From assembly GCA_038503035.1 (NCBI GenBank), contig JAVSML010024243.1:624647-688646 (forward strand): a stretch of DNA of 64,000 nt. The letters run 5' to 3'. Under the pieces are notes generated by a model. The model saw only the letters and a program-made list of their open reading frames with translations, had not been told where the DNA came from and did not search any database. The position numbers and the translations under genes are program-made. Source of the stretch: Crocodylus rhombifer. Lineage: Eukaryota; Chordata; Crocodylia; Crocodylidae. This document shows, in pieces, positions 11,181 to 23,143 of the stretch. How positions within the stretch are numbered: position 1 is the first letter of the stretch; each line of letters starts with the position of its first letter.

Positions 11181-11825
11181 CCAGAATAACACAGGTATTG
11201 CATTTCTAGTGCTGTTCTCCAAGTAGAAAAGACAAGTATACAAGGGTTCATTCAGTTTTTCCTGGGAATAACATGCCTCTTCCAAGGGAAAGATCTTCCA
11301 GATATCAACCTGGAAGATCTCCCTTGCAGGAGTTTCTCTTGCAAAAGTAAACACCAATGTGCTCCCTTCAGTCTGGTTCAGGAGGGGAGTTAAGAAGTGG
11401 TACAATGCTTCCCATGTTTCCCCAGATGGAGGATTGCCCAGCTGAAGAATAAGTGGTGTACATTGCCCTGGTGTTTCAGGTCCCTCTAGATTAGTCAGGG
11501 AAAGGACTGTAGCAGTAAAGCAAAGCCTCCTAACTCCTCCCCTGACTAGGGTCCTAACCATGGGGTTTTGCACTCCCTTGCCCACCCAGACATGTTCCTC
11601 AGACAGAGTTCTAGTTAGGGGAGTGGGTGGGGGGTTGCCTGTTGCTTCCTTGCTTTGCTCCTAGCTCACTGCCTGTTCCCCAGACTGAGGTCTCAATCCG
11701 GTGAAGGTACAGAGAGAAGGGTAGGAGGAGCAGCTGCAGGCTGTCCATTCCCTCACCTGGAAAGATTTCTACTAATGGAAATTTCTCAAAGATTTCCAGC
11801 AATAGAAAGGAATGTCTGTTCCTGG
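11181..11825. mobile_element. Unclassified 645-bp insertion inside the old CR1
   Basis: Imperfect inverted ends can be aligned: CCAGAATAACACAGGTATTG at the left, and the complement of the right end CCAGGAACAGACATTCC, each followed by a TTTCTA-type block and TGCTG. A near-perfect hairpin, AGATCTTCCAG / CTGGAAGATCT, lies at about 11290-11320. Minus-strand frames of 143 and 81 codons fill much of it (11154-11585, 11611-11856), but the first extends past the element edge into CR1, so it is unlikely to be a real gene. I could not find a target duplication. Confidence 0.5.
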
Positions 11826-11899
11826 CCTTAGACAGGGATGACCCTGCCTTGAGCAAGGGATTGGGTTAGGTGACCTTGTGAAATCTCTTCTACCTGTAC

Positions 11900-13120
11900 T
11901 TGCCTAAGACTCTACTGAAACAGAGCAAGTAGGTTGTAGCTTGTGAAATCTGAACATTATGTAATGTATTTTCTTATGATGGTGTGCCTGAATGCTGGTA
12001 TCCGTTTAGTGATTTATATATATATTCAGTCCCTCTTCAACTGCAGCAACATGTACAAACAATCATTGTTGTAAATATTGATTCTTTTTTTAAAGAAGTC
12101 TCAACCTAGCATAGTATAATTGCATTAGTTTAATATTAAAGAATTAAACTGGGAATGTTACAGTTCCCCAGTTTAACTTTTAAATTTACAGTGAAAGTTA
12201 GAACTGAAGAGCTTTGACACTTAGACACAATGATGGACATTCTATATATACCCAAGAGATGAATTTGAAAAGAAGCACCTGGGATACACACAGAGGGGAT
12301 CTATGAGAATCCTTTGTTATTCACTGAAAATACTGATAAAAGAATAGTTTATGGTGAATTCCTGAGCAAGGGCAGAGATGTGTAAGCTGCCTCTGTTGAG
12401 CTGATGGCTTGAAAATGATGGATACTAGTGGAGAGGTAGAAAAAGTGATATGGAACCAATGAGCTGGCAATTCTAATAAACACTCAAGTCTGAGATTTCT
12501 TGCTGTGATATGACAAGTTAAAAACAGCACATAACATGGCAGACCCTGGCAGCATAAAGAAGAGAAACTATAAAATGTGATTGTCATACACAGTAGGCAT
12601 GGGGTTCCATAGCCTTACTGAAACACTATGCACCTAGGAATTTTTTATATCATTAATATAGCTATTTGAAACTGCCTGGGATTTTACAAATATAGTTACC
12701 AAAATAAGAATACAATTAGGATATTGGGAATTGCACTAAAACAAACCATGAGGTCTTTTACTGATCTTCACAGTTCAACTAAGACCCAAAATACAACAAA
12801 CCATCATCACTGTGTGCTCTAATACAATTTAAATAGTATAGATATGCAAAGAAGTTTTAGCTACTTATTATTAGCATATTTATTTTATTGTATGTACAAA
12901 TAGAATGTGTAAAGTAACAACAAAATTACAATATTCCTAAAATTCTGCACTTCATAAATTCATGCCTAACCAAAATGCCCCCAAACAGAATAGAAACCGG
13001 ACAAAAAGTTATACCCCCAAATCCCATTGACCATATACTCTGCCATACAATTTGAAGGTCACCAAAATTCAAGCCGTGATGGAAAAATATTAGATACAAG
13101 ATCTGGGGCTACAACTTAAA
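11900..13120. other. Unique AT-rich DNA, no gene seen
   Basis: No motif, repeat end or plausible exon was seen. An 88-codon minus frame at 12321-12587 shows no recognisable domain. Confidence 0.5.
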
Positions 13121-14098
13121 ATAGAGAAGTGGGCAGCTGAGTCCCCCAGGGCTCGGTCCTTGGGCCCGCGCTGTTCAATCTCTTTATCAGCGATTTGGAC
13201 GACGGGGTGAAAAGCAACCTGTTTAAATTTGCTGATGATACCAAAATTTGGGGTGAGGTGAGCACACTGGTAGGGAGGGAAAGACTGCAGCAAGCACTGG
13301 ATAGGTTGCAGGGGTGGGCTAACAAAAACAGGATGCATTTCAATACTGACAAGTGCAGGGTGCTGCACTTGGGCAGTAGTAAACAGCAGCACACTTATAA
13401 GATGGGAAACTCCCTTCTTGGGAGCATGGAGGCAGAAAGGGATCTTGGAGTCATTATTGACTCCAAGGTGAACATGGGCCGACAATGCGAGGTCACATTT
13501 GCCAGGGCTAACCAGACCTCGTCGTGCATCCACAGGTGCATCTCAAGCAGGCCCAAAGAGGTGATCCTCCCCCTCTATGAGACACTGGTCAGGCCACAGC
13601 TGGAGTACTGCGTCCAGTTCTATGCACCCCACTTCATTGAGAGGGGCCAGAGGAGGGCCACCCACATGATCCGTGGACAACAGGGCAAACCCTACAATGG
13701 GAGACCTCAGGACCTGAACCTGTTCAGCCTTCACAAGAGAAGGCTGAGGGGGGACCTGGTGACCATCTCTAAACTCACTAGGGGGGGACGAGAAGGGTTT
13801 GGGAGAGACCTTGTTTCCCCTAGCGCCCCCTGGCATAACAAGGAATAACGGCCACAAGTTGTTGGAGAGTAGGTTTAGATTAGACATCCGTAAGAACTAC
13901 TTCACAGTTAGGGCGGCTAGGATCTGGAACCAACTTCCAAGGGAAGTGGTGCTGGCTCCTACCCTGGGGGTCTTTAAGAAGAGGCTTGATGTCCACCTGG
14001 CTGGAGTCATTTGAGCCCAGTTGTCTCCTGCCTAGGCGGGGGGTCAGACTTGAAGATCTACAAGGTCCCTTCCGACCTTACTCCTATGATTCTATGAA
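13121..14098 (+). mobile_element. CR1 LINE, young subfamily, 5'-truncated
   Basis: The copy starts within the RT palm, just before the PQGSVLGPALFN motif, and runs to a typical CR1 3' end with GGGGGTCAGACTTGAAGATC and the tail CCTATGATTCTATGAATA. It is closely similar to the minus-strand copy at 60.5-62.2 kb. Upstream of about 13121 the similarity stops abruptly, the usual 5' truncation from incomplete target-primed reverse transcription. Confidence 0.93.
13144..14014 (+). pseudogene. CR1 ORF2 C-terminal reverse transcriptase, frameshifted
   Basis: The first open stretch runs from about 13144 to 13848. It begins at PQGSVLGPALFNLFISDLDD, followed by FKFADDTKIWG, which holds the catalytic Asp pair (FADDT). 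The thumb region follows with CRVLHLGS and DLGVIIDSK, then the C-terminal LVRPQLEYC and [13 protein letters not shown] blocks. A frameshift near 13800-13848 moves the last 60 or so residues (KNYFTVRAARIWNQLPREVV) to another frame, ending at 14014. The endonuclease and the N-terminal RT fingers are absent, so the copy is dead. Role in a full CR1: nicking and target-primed reverse transcription. Confidence 0.9.
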
Positions 14099-14584
14099 TA
14101 ATGCTACAAGACAAAGTTCCCACTCTCTGCTGTAGAAAACATTACCATTCTTTTCACTTCCTACATTTCGGGAAGTGCCCGTATCTCTCATCCATGCACT
14201 CCCACTTTATGCTGTCCTGCCCTGTTCTATCTTATTATGCTATCCATCCTGGGCTATAAAATTTAGTAACAGGAAAGCACATACTTGCATAACTGTAGGA
14301 GTGTTTTTCCTTTAGACTGAGGAGCAAACAATCACTGGCTAATAGTTTCAACAGTATATGAAAAGGTTATAGTATTCTACCTCAGAACACTCAAGGTAGA
14401 AAATACAACCTGTTTTACAGGATGGAGTTTCAAAATTGGATCTATACAGGGCTGCCAAGTATCATGCATCTAGTAAGATGTTCACATATTTGACAGGCCT
14501 TTATGGTTGCTTTGATTTTGGCCAGAATGTCAGACATTCAGTTGAGCTACAGCCAAGAGCTGCAAGTACACCATCTGGTCCCTA

Positions 14585-15394
14585 GGGCTAGGTACAGACA
14601 GTCAAAAAGCCTGGAGGCTGAATCGATTCAGCCTTTGCAGGTTAGTCTGAGATGTACAGATTAAATTGAAACAGAAGTGAGCATTTACCTTTGATTCAGG
14701 AAATGCAGCCACATGCCAACAGTGGTTCAAGATAGAAACCAGGGGGCACTAGAGTGCAGCTCTCTGGCTGTGTGTTCACTTCCTCTTCCTGTTGCCCCTG
14801 AGGTCTCTGGGATTTACAGTCCAGAATTACAGAAGCAGGACTCTGCATGGTTGCTCATCATTTCCTCTTCCTGCTGCCTTTGAGATTTGTAGTCTACAGT
14901 TGTAGCCAGCAGTAAGTTTGAGTGGGGAAAGGCATGCTTAACCCACCCTCCCTGGCCCCAGAGCTCAGCTGGGGTTTGCCTGGGGGCGGGGGCAATACCC
15001 CTCTCCCTGCCATAAACTAAGCTGCATCCCCAGCCGGGCTTGCCCTACCCACCCCCTGCCCTTGTCAGCCAGCCCTCTCTGCTCCAGCTAGGGAGCAGAG
15101 GGGCAACGCCATCCCTGCTCCCTCAAACATACAGCACAGAACATCTGAGTGCTGGAAAGCATGCTGGGATGCTGAGAGACTGTGATTTAACTTGATCCAG
15201 GAAGGGGTCTAAGACAGAAGTTTCATAAACCGATTAGACTCAAATCAGTTAATTCTGGTACTACATCAACCAGGTAAATCCAGTTTCAGCCATTTTGAAA
15301 CTGGTTTATGTGCACTGAGCTTCTGTTCTGTTACAGGTTTAAACCAGTTTCTGATCACTTAAACTGGTTTTATGTGTAACTTCTGTCCCTAGCC
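14585..15394 (-). mobile_element. TA-MITE copy A, 810 bp
   Basis: The left end, GGGCTAGGTACAGACAGTC, and the right end, whose complement is GGCTAGGGACAGAAGTTAC, form short inverted repeats. TA stands immediately outside both ends, consistent with a TA target duplication. Copies B (28141-28952, 812 bp, opposite orientation) and D (47549-48329) have the same layout: CTTCC-rich repeated cassette, GC-rich centre, then AAACTGGTTTA-type motifs. No coding capacity. TA duplication suggests Tc1/mariner-type or a similar superfamily; I cannot name the family. Confidence 0.75.
14777..14898 (-). promoter_or_regulatory. Paired ETS/PU.1-like and ZNF143-like motifs in MITE copy A
   Basis: On the minus strand AGAGGAAGTGAA (14777-14788) and AGAGGAAATGATG (14858-14870) each follow a CAGTCC or GTAGACT-type block with TAAATCCCAGAG or CAAATCTCAAAG. 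These resemble ETS (GAGGAAGTG) and ZNF143 (ACTACAAnTCCCAG) sites. The arrangement recurs in copies B and D. Function is not shown. Confidence 0.4.
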
Positions 15395-15629
15395 TAGTGG
15401 TTAGTTCATAGATTCTGAGTTCTTTCCCTTATGAAAAGGACTGAACATATCTTTCTGTGACAGTGGAGGTATAGTAAGGATCATGTCTGTGGTTGGCTGG
15501 CTGGCAAGGTGAATTTTGTTCCTAACTGAAATTTTATATATTTATGCTATTTGGAATTTTATCTTGGGACATACAGATAAGTTTCAAGGTGTTGAGAGCC
15601 TTTGTCTACCCATCTTTTTATCATTTAAA

Positions 15630-15825
15630 GCTGGGATGGACAACCTGCAGCACACTTGCCACAAGTGGCACAGACAGCCTCTATGTGTTGCATGCAGCAG
15701 ATAGGTCATGGAGCAGAAAGCAGGGCAGCTTTCATGAGGCAGGAGAAGGAGATTGGAGTGGCACTCAGGGAGGGCACGGGCTTAATTTATGGCATGCCTA
15801 CCAGAAGTTTGTCTTCCAATGATTT
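15630..15825. mobile_element. Short hAT-like element
   Basis: The left side reads CTGGGATGGACAACCTGCAG then CACACTTGCCACAAGTGGCA, close to the common hAT end CAGGGGTGGCCAACCTG. The complement of about 15790-15822 (GGAAGACAAACTTCTGGTAG then GCATGCCATAAA) resembles it as an inverted partner. No clean 8-bp duplication was found, so borders are approximate. Confidence 0.45.
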
Positions 15826-16589
15826 CCAAAAAACCCCAAACAATAAAATCTCTCTAACTAAAAGGAGATGACTGGGGCAGCAGCCTTTGTGGAGGTGGTT
15901 AGGAAGTATAAATGGCCACCACTGAAGTTAGCAGCTAGTCATGCTGCTACTGCCCAGGGCACAGAGCTGCTCTGTTGCACCTCTGTTGTGTAATTCCAGA
16001 CCTCGGAGGATCAAAGTTACATGGAGAAAAAAAATCAACAAATTAACATGAACTGCAGTATCCAAAAAAGAAGTATCAACAAGCATCTCGCCACTGATGA
16101 GATCATTTGGAGGCTCAGTCATGGACTGTTACAAAAATTAATTTAGCGAGCAAAGTTTTTGAATCAAGAACATTTGATTTAGCAAAAGAAACAGAAGACA
16201 AATTACTCCTTTTGATAGAAATGTAGTCATTTAGCTCAGACAAGGAAAAATTATGATTTAGCTGAAAGAAAAAATTGTTAAAGGTGGGAATCTGATCTCA
16301 TCTATTTCTTTTTTTTTTTTTTTTCAGATAGCTGTTGCATTAGCACTCAATTTGTGGTCCCTTAGTAATATAAAGCAGCCTCCTCATTTATGGCAACCAG
16401 AGACTTTGACCCCACTCATTCAAAAGAGGTTTTGCATTGGTGTATAGGTCCCCTTGTGGAGGTCTATGACCTATAAGCTGTCTTCTAAAATAAATTTGGG
16501 AAGTTCACAAAAGAAGCTTAAGTAGCTCATAGTGCTTTCTTCATGCTTTCACAACATAGTAAAAAATAACAGCAAATTTCAGTATCACA

Positions 16590-19237
16590 TATTTCATAAA
16601 CATTAGGGCTAGAAGGGACCTCGCAAGATTGTTGGGTCCAGCCCCCTACCCAGAGTGCAAGAAGTCAGCTGGGGTCAGATGACCCCAGCAAGATAATCAT
16701 CCAAACACTTCTTGAACATGTCCAGAGTAGATGCTTGCACCACTTTTGGGGGGAGACAATTCCAGACTCTGGAGACTTGGGACAATAAGGAAGTTTTTTC
16801 TTATGTCCAGTTTAAAACGGTCTTCCAGCAGTTTGTGACCATTTGGCCTTGTCTACCCTTGGGGTTCCCTGGTGAACAGATGTTCTCCCAGATCCTGATG
16901 CATACCCCTTATGGACTTATAAGCTGCCATCAAGTTCCCCCTAAGCCTATGCTTCTCCAGGCTGAAGAGTCCCATGCCTCTCAGCCTCTCCTCATAAGGC
17001 CTGCTCTCTTGACCTCTAGTCATGCATGTGGCTCTCCTCTGGACTCTCTCAAGCTTCCCCATGTCCTTTTTAAAGTGTGGAGCCCAGAATTGGATGCATT
17101 ACTCCAGCTGTAGCCTCACAAAGGCCAAGTAAAGCGGGAGGAAGACATATTGGGTCTTGCTTGCAATGCACCAGTAGATGCAAGCCAAGTTTTTATTTCC
17201 TTTGCTGGCTGCAGCATTGGATTGGTAGCTCATGTTCATCTTGTGGTCAGTCATGACCCCCAAGTCTCTTTCGGTCATGGCGCTAGTGAATGTAGCACTG
17301 CCGAGCCTATAGGTATGATGTGGGTTCCTGAGGTGGAGCATCTTGCATTTCTCTATGTTGAATGTCATCAGGTTTTGATCTGCCCACCTTGCAAGCCTGT
17401 CCAGGTCAGCCTGAATCCCCAGCGTATCCTCTAGAGTGACCATGCTTCGCCATAATTTGGTGTCATCTGCAAACTTAGTCAATCCGCTTCTGACACCTGA
17501 ATCCAGATTGTTTATGAATATATTTAAAAGTACTGGTCCAAGAACTGAACCCTGGGACGTGCCACTGGTCACCATGCAACATGTTGACTTGGTTCCACCA
17601 ACAATCACTCTTCGGGTCTGACCATGGAGCCAGTTCCCCAGCCATCAGATCGTAAGATTGTCGAGGCCGCAGCTCCCCAATTTTATCACGAGGACATCAT
17701 GGGAGACCAAGTTAAAGGATTTTTTGAAATCCCAGTAAATGACATCAGCCTCTCTTCCCCTGTCCAGGTGATGCATCACCTGGTCATAGAAGGAAAGGAG
17801 GTTGGTCAGTCTCAAGAACTCCCAAGTGCCATGAGTTCTCAAATATCCTTACCATTGGCTGTGCTGTGATGTCAGACAACTCATTTAGCACTCTTGGGTA
17901 CATTCCATCCTGGCCTGCTGACGTGTGGATGTCCAGCCTCTCAAGGAGTTCCCTCACAAAGTCTTCACCAGTTGTAGACATATAGTCACCCTTACCCTGG
18001 TAATCCTGTTTCCTGTCAGGCAGGGCGATCCTCTTAGGCTGGTAGAAAACCAATGCAAAGTAATCATTGAGGAGATTAGCTTTTTCCTAGGTGTCAGTTG
18101 TTAGCTGCCCCGTTTGGTTCAGCAGAGGTCCAATTTTCCCTTATTTTTCTTTCAGCTTCCCACATATCTGAAGGACTTTTTATTGTCCTTGATTTCCATA
18201 GCCAGTGTGAGCTCAGTTTCAGCTTTTCTTGTCCACTCCCTACAGGTACGGGCCAGTGATAAATAATCCTCCTTAGAGGTATTTCCCATCTTTCAACCCT
18301 TATAAGCTTCTGTTTTAAGATTAAGGAGGTCCATGAGTACTTTTCCTATGGGCTGGAATGGACTTCCCTTGTGCTTTTAGAATCACATCCTTAAGGAGTG
18401 ACCACTCATCATAGACTCCCCTCCCCGTCAAATCATGATCTTCAGGGCCTCAACAACCAACCTCTTGAGCTTGTGAAAGTCATCTTTCCTAAAGTTGAGG
18501 ATTTCTGCATTGCTGACTGATTTGCCAGCTTTGTGATGGATAGAGAAAATGATCAACTTGTAATCACTGTCACCAAGCTTCCCTTCAATCCTCAGATCAC
18601 TCAGTAGATCATCCCGTTTTGACCAGAACCAGATCCAGCAGCACCTTACCCCTTTTTGGTCCACAGACTTCTTGAGTCAAATGGAGCTCATCAATACAAG
18701 TGAGGAAGCTCTGCGACTGATCAGATTTGGCTGAATGCTCTTCCCATGAGATGTCAGGGTGGTTGAAGTCACCCATGGTGACCATGCACCAAAAGCATGC
18801 AGCCTCTGCTAGTTCCCTAGAGAATTCATGGTCAAGCTCTTCCTTCTGGTTAGGAGGTCTGTAATAGACTCCTACAGTTATATTCCTTTCACCACATTTT
18901 CCCCATATTCTAACCCGGATGATTTCAAGTCATCCTCTGTGGGTGCCAGTGTTTGCTGGTAGGGAAGTGTACTGCTCCTTGACATAGAGAGCTACACCCC
19001 TGCCCTTCCTCCCAACATGGTCCCTCCTGTACAAGGTATAGTCATCTATACCTGTGGTCCAGTCATAGGTGGAGTCCCACAAGGTCTCTGTTATCTGTAT
19101 GAGATCATATTTGTTATTGCTTAGCAGAAGGGCGAGTTCCTCCTGTTTGTTCCCCATGCTCCTGGCATTTGGGTACTGGTAGCTAAGCCTACCATTGAAA
19201 GCCCTAGGCTTCTCTGTGCACTTAGGAGAGTTTCTTT
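16590..19237 (-). mobile_element. CR1 LINE, 2.6 kb, internal deletion
   Basis: The 3' end on the minus strand is at about 16590, with the block complementary to TAGGGCTAGAAGGGACCTC that marks crocodilian and bird CR1 3' UTRs. The element runs back through RT to the C-terminal part of the endonuclease and ends near 19237. The copy at 36.58-39.42 kb belongs to the same subfamily and is colinear with it. Near 17800-17840 the RT finger region is missing between the FENSWHLGV and TNLLSFYDQV blocks, a deletion relative to that copy. Confidence 0.93.
16853..19157 (-). pseudogene. CR1 ORF2 remnant: endonuclease and reverse transcriptase
   Basis: Reading on the minus strand, 19157-18930 carries an APE-type endonuclease part (YDLIQITETLWDSTYDW, then GRKGRGVALYVKEQY). 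18664-18428 ends that domain with LGDSDYKLI, the SDH-type catalytic region with H changed to Y. 18053-17784 is the start of RT (LERLDIHTSAGQDG). 17842-17645 has DVIYWDFKKSFNLVSHD, the first catalytic Asp region. 17608-17099 has GSVLGPVLLNIFINNLD and FADDTKLW. 17062-16853 is the C-terminal RRATCMTRG block. The frame changes at each junction, so no functional protein remains. Confidence 0.88.
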
Positions 19238-19239
19238 TT

Positions 19240-21040
19240 GAAAATTGTATCTTGATTGTTTCTCAGTTTGAATCTTTAATTCTAAAACCATTAAGAGAAT
19301 AATTTATTTTCCTAAAATCTTATACTCCATAATGTTAAGTGGTACAGCCATAGACTTTGTAGTTTTCATAATAAAGTCACAAAAAAGAGTGATACAACAG
19401 AATCATGTCAATGGAGCTATGACAATTTGATGATTATAAGTTCCAATTGTTTTGGAGGCTAAAGTATTATTCCAGTTCCCTTGCACATCGTGCTCCCATA
19501 ACAAGAATTTCACTGGAGGAAGTCATCTCTTTGGAAACGGGCAATTAGCTAAAATAATAACAGCGACAGTAGGTTCAGCATACTGTATGTCGCCATGTCA
19601 CCAAAGTAATTTCCTTTTATTTATTTTTTTGCTTTTCTCTCTCTCTCTCTCTCTTTCTTTTCCTTCAAACTTTTGGGTAGGCATTCAGAAGAAAGGAGAG
19701 AGGGAGGGAGGGAGTTGAATCTATGGAACCAAAAAACAATAATGCAGTTGGACTATGTCTGTCAAAGAAAAATTCTCTCTCCTTTCTGCTAAATAGCAAA
19801 ATATCCCTAAGGATTTAAAGGCATAGTAAACCCTGCTCTAAAAACTATAGAGCTGTTGTATAATACTGTGACAGAGATTAAGCAATTTGTATATTGTTTC
19901 CTTAAGCTAAGTGAGACTGATTCAGTATAAAGTTTGTACAATGGTAACCAATGTGGTAAAAAAAAAAAAGGGTGTGAAAGTATCATAGTGAAAGTGATGA
20001 TGCTGATATATAACAATATTTTTCACCTGTAAAGGCAATTTCACATTGGGAAGTCAAGTAATGCTGTTCCACACGTGAATTTATATCATATTTGATCTGA
20101 AAACACCTTCACCAAGATTCTTTATCAAAGCAGTAATTTGGATGGATGTTATACTAAAGAAATTCCCAGGAAATTCTTTCATTAAAAAAATATTTTTCTA
20201 ATATGCCTTTTACAGTGGCTATGAACGGTACAGACATATGTCCATAAAATTTTACTTTTACATGCTTTATTTCCATGTATAATGAAGACTGCAGTGATCC
20301 CAAACGCACTTCAAAATTTGCCCACATGATTATTTGTCGCTTATTATTGAGAAATGTTAGGTAACAATAGTGAGAAACTTTCTATGAAGGAAACAATACT
20401 GTTCTGTTCAATTTGCTGTATCTTTTGAGGCACAATTGGCTTTGAGAAGTACTTAGTTCATTTATTATTGGAAAAGACCTTGCTAGCTTAGTCAAGCAGG
20501 AAAATTACCCCAAAAGCCTGCAAGATTTATAATGCTTAGAAAACAAAACAAAACAAAAGGAAAAACAACCAAAAAAGGCAATTCAAAACCTAATGAGACA
20601 TTTTAGGCCTCATTTCCATCTCTAACCTGACCCATTTCTGCAAAACGTTTTTCTTAGTAATTTGCATACTAAAAGCTTATTCTTCCCTAACCAAAAAGAT
20701 GATGAGATTACTAATACCACACTGAAGTTAGCATTACCTTAAAAGCTATGTATAATTTTTGGAAGATCACTCTTTATCATTTGTTAACACCTCTATTAAA
20801 ACTTGATGATGCAACCAAACACCTTTTTTATTGAAATGTAGAGCTTGCTACATTTAAATTTCACAGATACTCTTTTAAACAGTGCCAGTTTGTCTGTGCT
20901 CACCATAAGAAAGAAGTATCCATTCCAGGAATTACCCAAGAGGCAAAGTAGCCAAGAGCAAAGGGCAACATACATACATTTTCAGGTTACACTGAAGGAT
21001 GTATTTCAAAATGGCAGTGCAGGTGCACACATTAATACCT
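19240..21040. other. Unique AT-rich DNA with simple repeats
   Basis: No gene or transposon end is visible. It holds a CT tract at about 19636-19654, a GAGG-rich tract near 19695-19712 and a 12-A run near 19959-19970. The 88-codon plus frame at 19452 is partly a translation of the CT tract. Confidence 0.5.
19636..19654 (+). repeat. (CT)n microsatellite
   Basis: About nine uninterrupted CT units. Confidence 0.9.
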
Positions 21041-21043
21041 TGG

Positions 21044-21429
21044 GTGCGCTACACATGCTATTAGGATGTTTGAACAAACTCCAGAACTTATTAACCCAGA
21101 GTTTATTGCTCATGGGCTGCACATCTGCATGTGTGCCTGGGAGCACAGCCCTTTGATTTGGGTTGGAGCAGCCCTAGCTGGCAGGAGACCTGGTGGGGTC
21201 AGCCGACCAGCCCAGGGCTGCTCCCGCAGCTCAACGTACTGTGGAGGGACTGGTTCATGAGGGTGCTTCAGTGTGGGGCTAGCTAGCAGGCAGCCTCTGC
21301 ACTGAAGCACCCACTTGGGGGTAGCCAGCCAGGGCAGCATCTGCACATGCACTGCTGTGGAGTTTTTTAGGTGTGACAGGGTTTAATTAATCTGCTCTGG
21401 TCTAATAGGGGTGCATGTGTAGATGTGCA
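21044..21429. mobile_element. Non-autonomous DNA transposon with inverted ends
   Basis: The left end TGCGCTACACATGCTATTAG pairs with the complement of the right end (GCACATCTACACATGC then CCCTATTAGACC). Between them is a GC-rich centre with an internal inverted pair, GGGTGCTTCAGTG (about 21258) and CACTGAAGCACCC (about 21300). Short overlapping frames on both strands are by-products. Target duplication not resolved. Confidence 0.55.
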
Positions 21430-21601
21430 ACATTTACTGCACAGCTAATTACAACTGTCAACTGTGTAGTAAATTCACGTAGTACACCCTTTGGACATTA
21501 CATTACTACTTGAAAAAAAAGTATTTAGTGATAATTTGTTAGAATTATGAAAAATTTTCACCAGTAAACAGGATTTTGCTGTAAAATATATAGAAAAGAC
21601 C

Positions 21602-21958
21602 CTCTAGCACAGGGATATCAAACTCAGCTGGCCCTATAGGCTGGATGAGGGGCATGGGCTTATTCATGGACTGGATGGGCCCACACATGGCTTTCATGTA
21701 CCATATATGCATCATGTGCTCTGGATTGGCCCTGCATTCTCTGTGTGCTGCATGCATCCAGCCCCACATGCCTCATGCAGTACATGCCAGTCCCAGTCCC
21801 ACATACAGAAGGCAGTGCACAGGACTGTGGTCCATGCATGCTGCTTGCAGTGCAGGGGACCAGTCCAAGACCCACTGGCAGCATCACAGGCAAGATAATA
21901 GGGCTCCATGGGCTGGATCTGAGGCTCAGGCCATATATTTAACATGTCTTCTCTAGCT
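21602..21958. mobile_element. hAT-type element, 341 bp, 8-bp duplication (7/8)
   Basis: The element at 21610-21950 starts CAGGGATATCAAACTCAGCTG, here given to 20 bases as CAGGGATATCAAACTCAGCT, a typical hAT end. The complement of its right end begins AAGACATGTTAAATATATGG, a diverged match. CTCTAGCA (21602-21609) and CTCTAGCT (21951-21958) flank it. Six overlapping frames inside reflect CATG-rich, symmetrical composition and are not genes. Confidence 0.75.
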
Positions 21959-22974
21959 CAGGTGATAACAGGAAAAATTACTACAGTCTGATGTGTTAAT
22001 TTTGCAGTAGATCGCATCCCTTTCCAAGATGTTTGAGAGCCAGGAGATCTAGTGAGGAGTTTCAAGTATTACAACTTCATGATGCTCTGTCTCTTTTTCC
22101 AACTTCCTCCCTCAATGGCAGAGTTTGAGAAAAATCATTACAAGGAATTCCTCACCAACTTCAAAATAAAAAGCTCCTTGCCATGGACTTTCACATGCCT
22201 TTAAGCGTTAGAAGAAAGCTAAAATCTATCAGGAAATAAAGGCTAAAGCTGTTCTAGCAGTCCTCATTTGGACCTGCAGCTGCATCTATATGTATAGAAA
22301 TACAGGGTTTTATAAACTAGCATGCAATTATATTGCAGTAAATTGATATCTGTGTTTTCCTGATAAAGGGAGCTATTCTATTAGAAATTCTAATTTCTAT
22401 GATTCAGCTTGTTGAAGTCAGAAATATGTAGTAAGAGTTTTCTTTTCCTGAGAAATACTTAAAAACACTGTACTCCCAAGTCTTCTTTCTTAAATGTTCT
22501 GTTCCTGTGTAACACAGAGAATCTAATAACTGAGTCACTTTCATTTGTGTTTTCCTGGTTGATTAAAATATACATCTGCAAGAAAACATAACTGAAGAAG
22601 TATAACATTTGTGGTTAATACTTCACATTCTTTAAAAAATAAAAAACTACCACATTAGTAGCTCCAATTCTTCAGAATGTAAGCGTCAAGATGAAATCCT
22701 CTACAGCCGACACCTGCCCTAAGTTTCTGATTGACAATTGTCAGTGCAGTGCTTTACAATTCTGAAGGAGATAGGTATAGCTACCCACAAGTGTGTGCAT
22801 GTAAAGATGTATATGTGCTGTATATAGTTAATAATACATTAGTATAAAATGATGCTTAGATCAGATTTTAATAAAATGTTTAAGAGGGAACAATAGAAAT
22901 CAAGGATGGTGTAGGATCTGCTTTCTAGTTGGTGCAGTAATACCAAAATTAATAATATCATTTTAGTTCTCTCT

Positions 22975-23006
22975 CTCACTCCCTCTCTCTCTCTCAAACC
23001 AAAAAA
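22975..23006 (+). repeat. CT-rich microsatellite
   Basis: Interrupted (TC)n with a CTCCC break. No other feature was seen between about 21960 and 23140. Confidence 0.8.
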
Positions 23007-23143
23007 AAGAGTAAGAATATGAAAGCATATTACTTTGTGATGGTTAACCATCTTTTTCATGCATGTGTGAAGGGGAGGATGAATAGATAAGTGGATGTTA
23101 TATTATTAATTTTATTCTTCTAAGCTGATATAGAGTGGATTTA

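Larger units (their letters stand above)
10590..11890 (+). mobile_element. Old CR1 LINE 3' fragment, split in two
   Basis: Frame-broken CR1 sequence on the plus strand covers 10590-11180. GGAGTACTGTGCCTAGTTT corresponds to the LEYCAQF region of CR1 RT, TTATTTAGTCTGGAGAA to LFSLEK, and TGGCATGAATTACACAAACG to the C-terminal WNELHK block. The 3' UTR resumes at 11826-11890 with GACAGGGATGACCCTGCC then GGGATTGGGTTAGGTGACC. The gap between holds a 645-bp insertion. Divergence is higher than in the other CR1 copies, so this is an older subfamily. Confidence 0.7.

Noticed and set aside
13090..13533. Minus-strand frames of 92 and 147 codons opposite the CR1 copy
   Set aside because: They are antisense shadows of the CR1 RT frame.
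21645..21956. Six overlapping His/Cys/Met-rich frames
   Set aside because: All fall inside one 341-bp hAT-type element with both-strand openness; no zinc-finger spacing.
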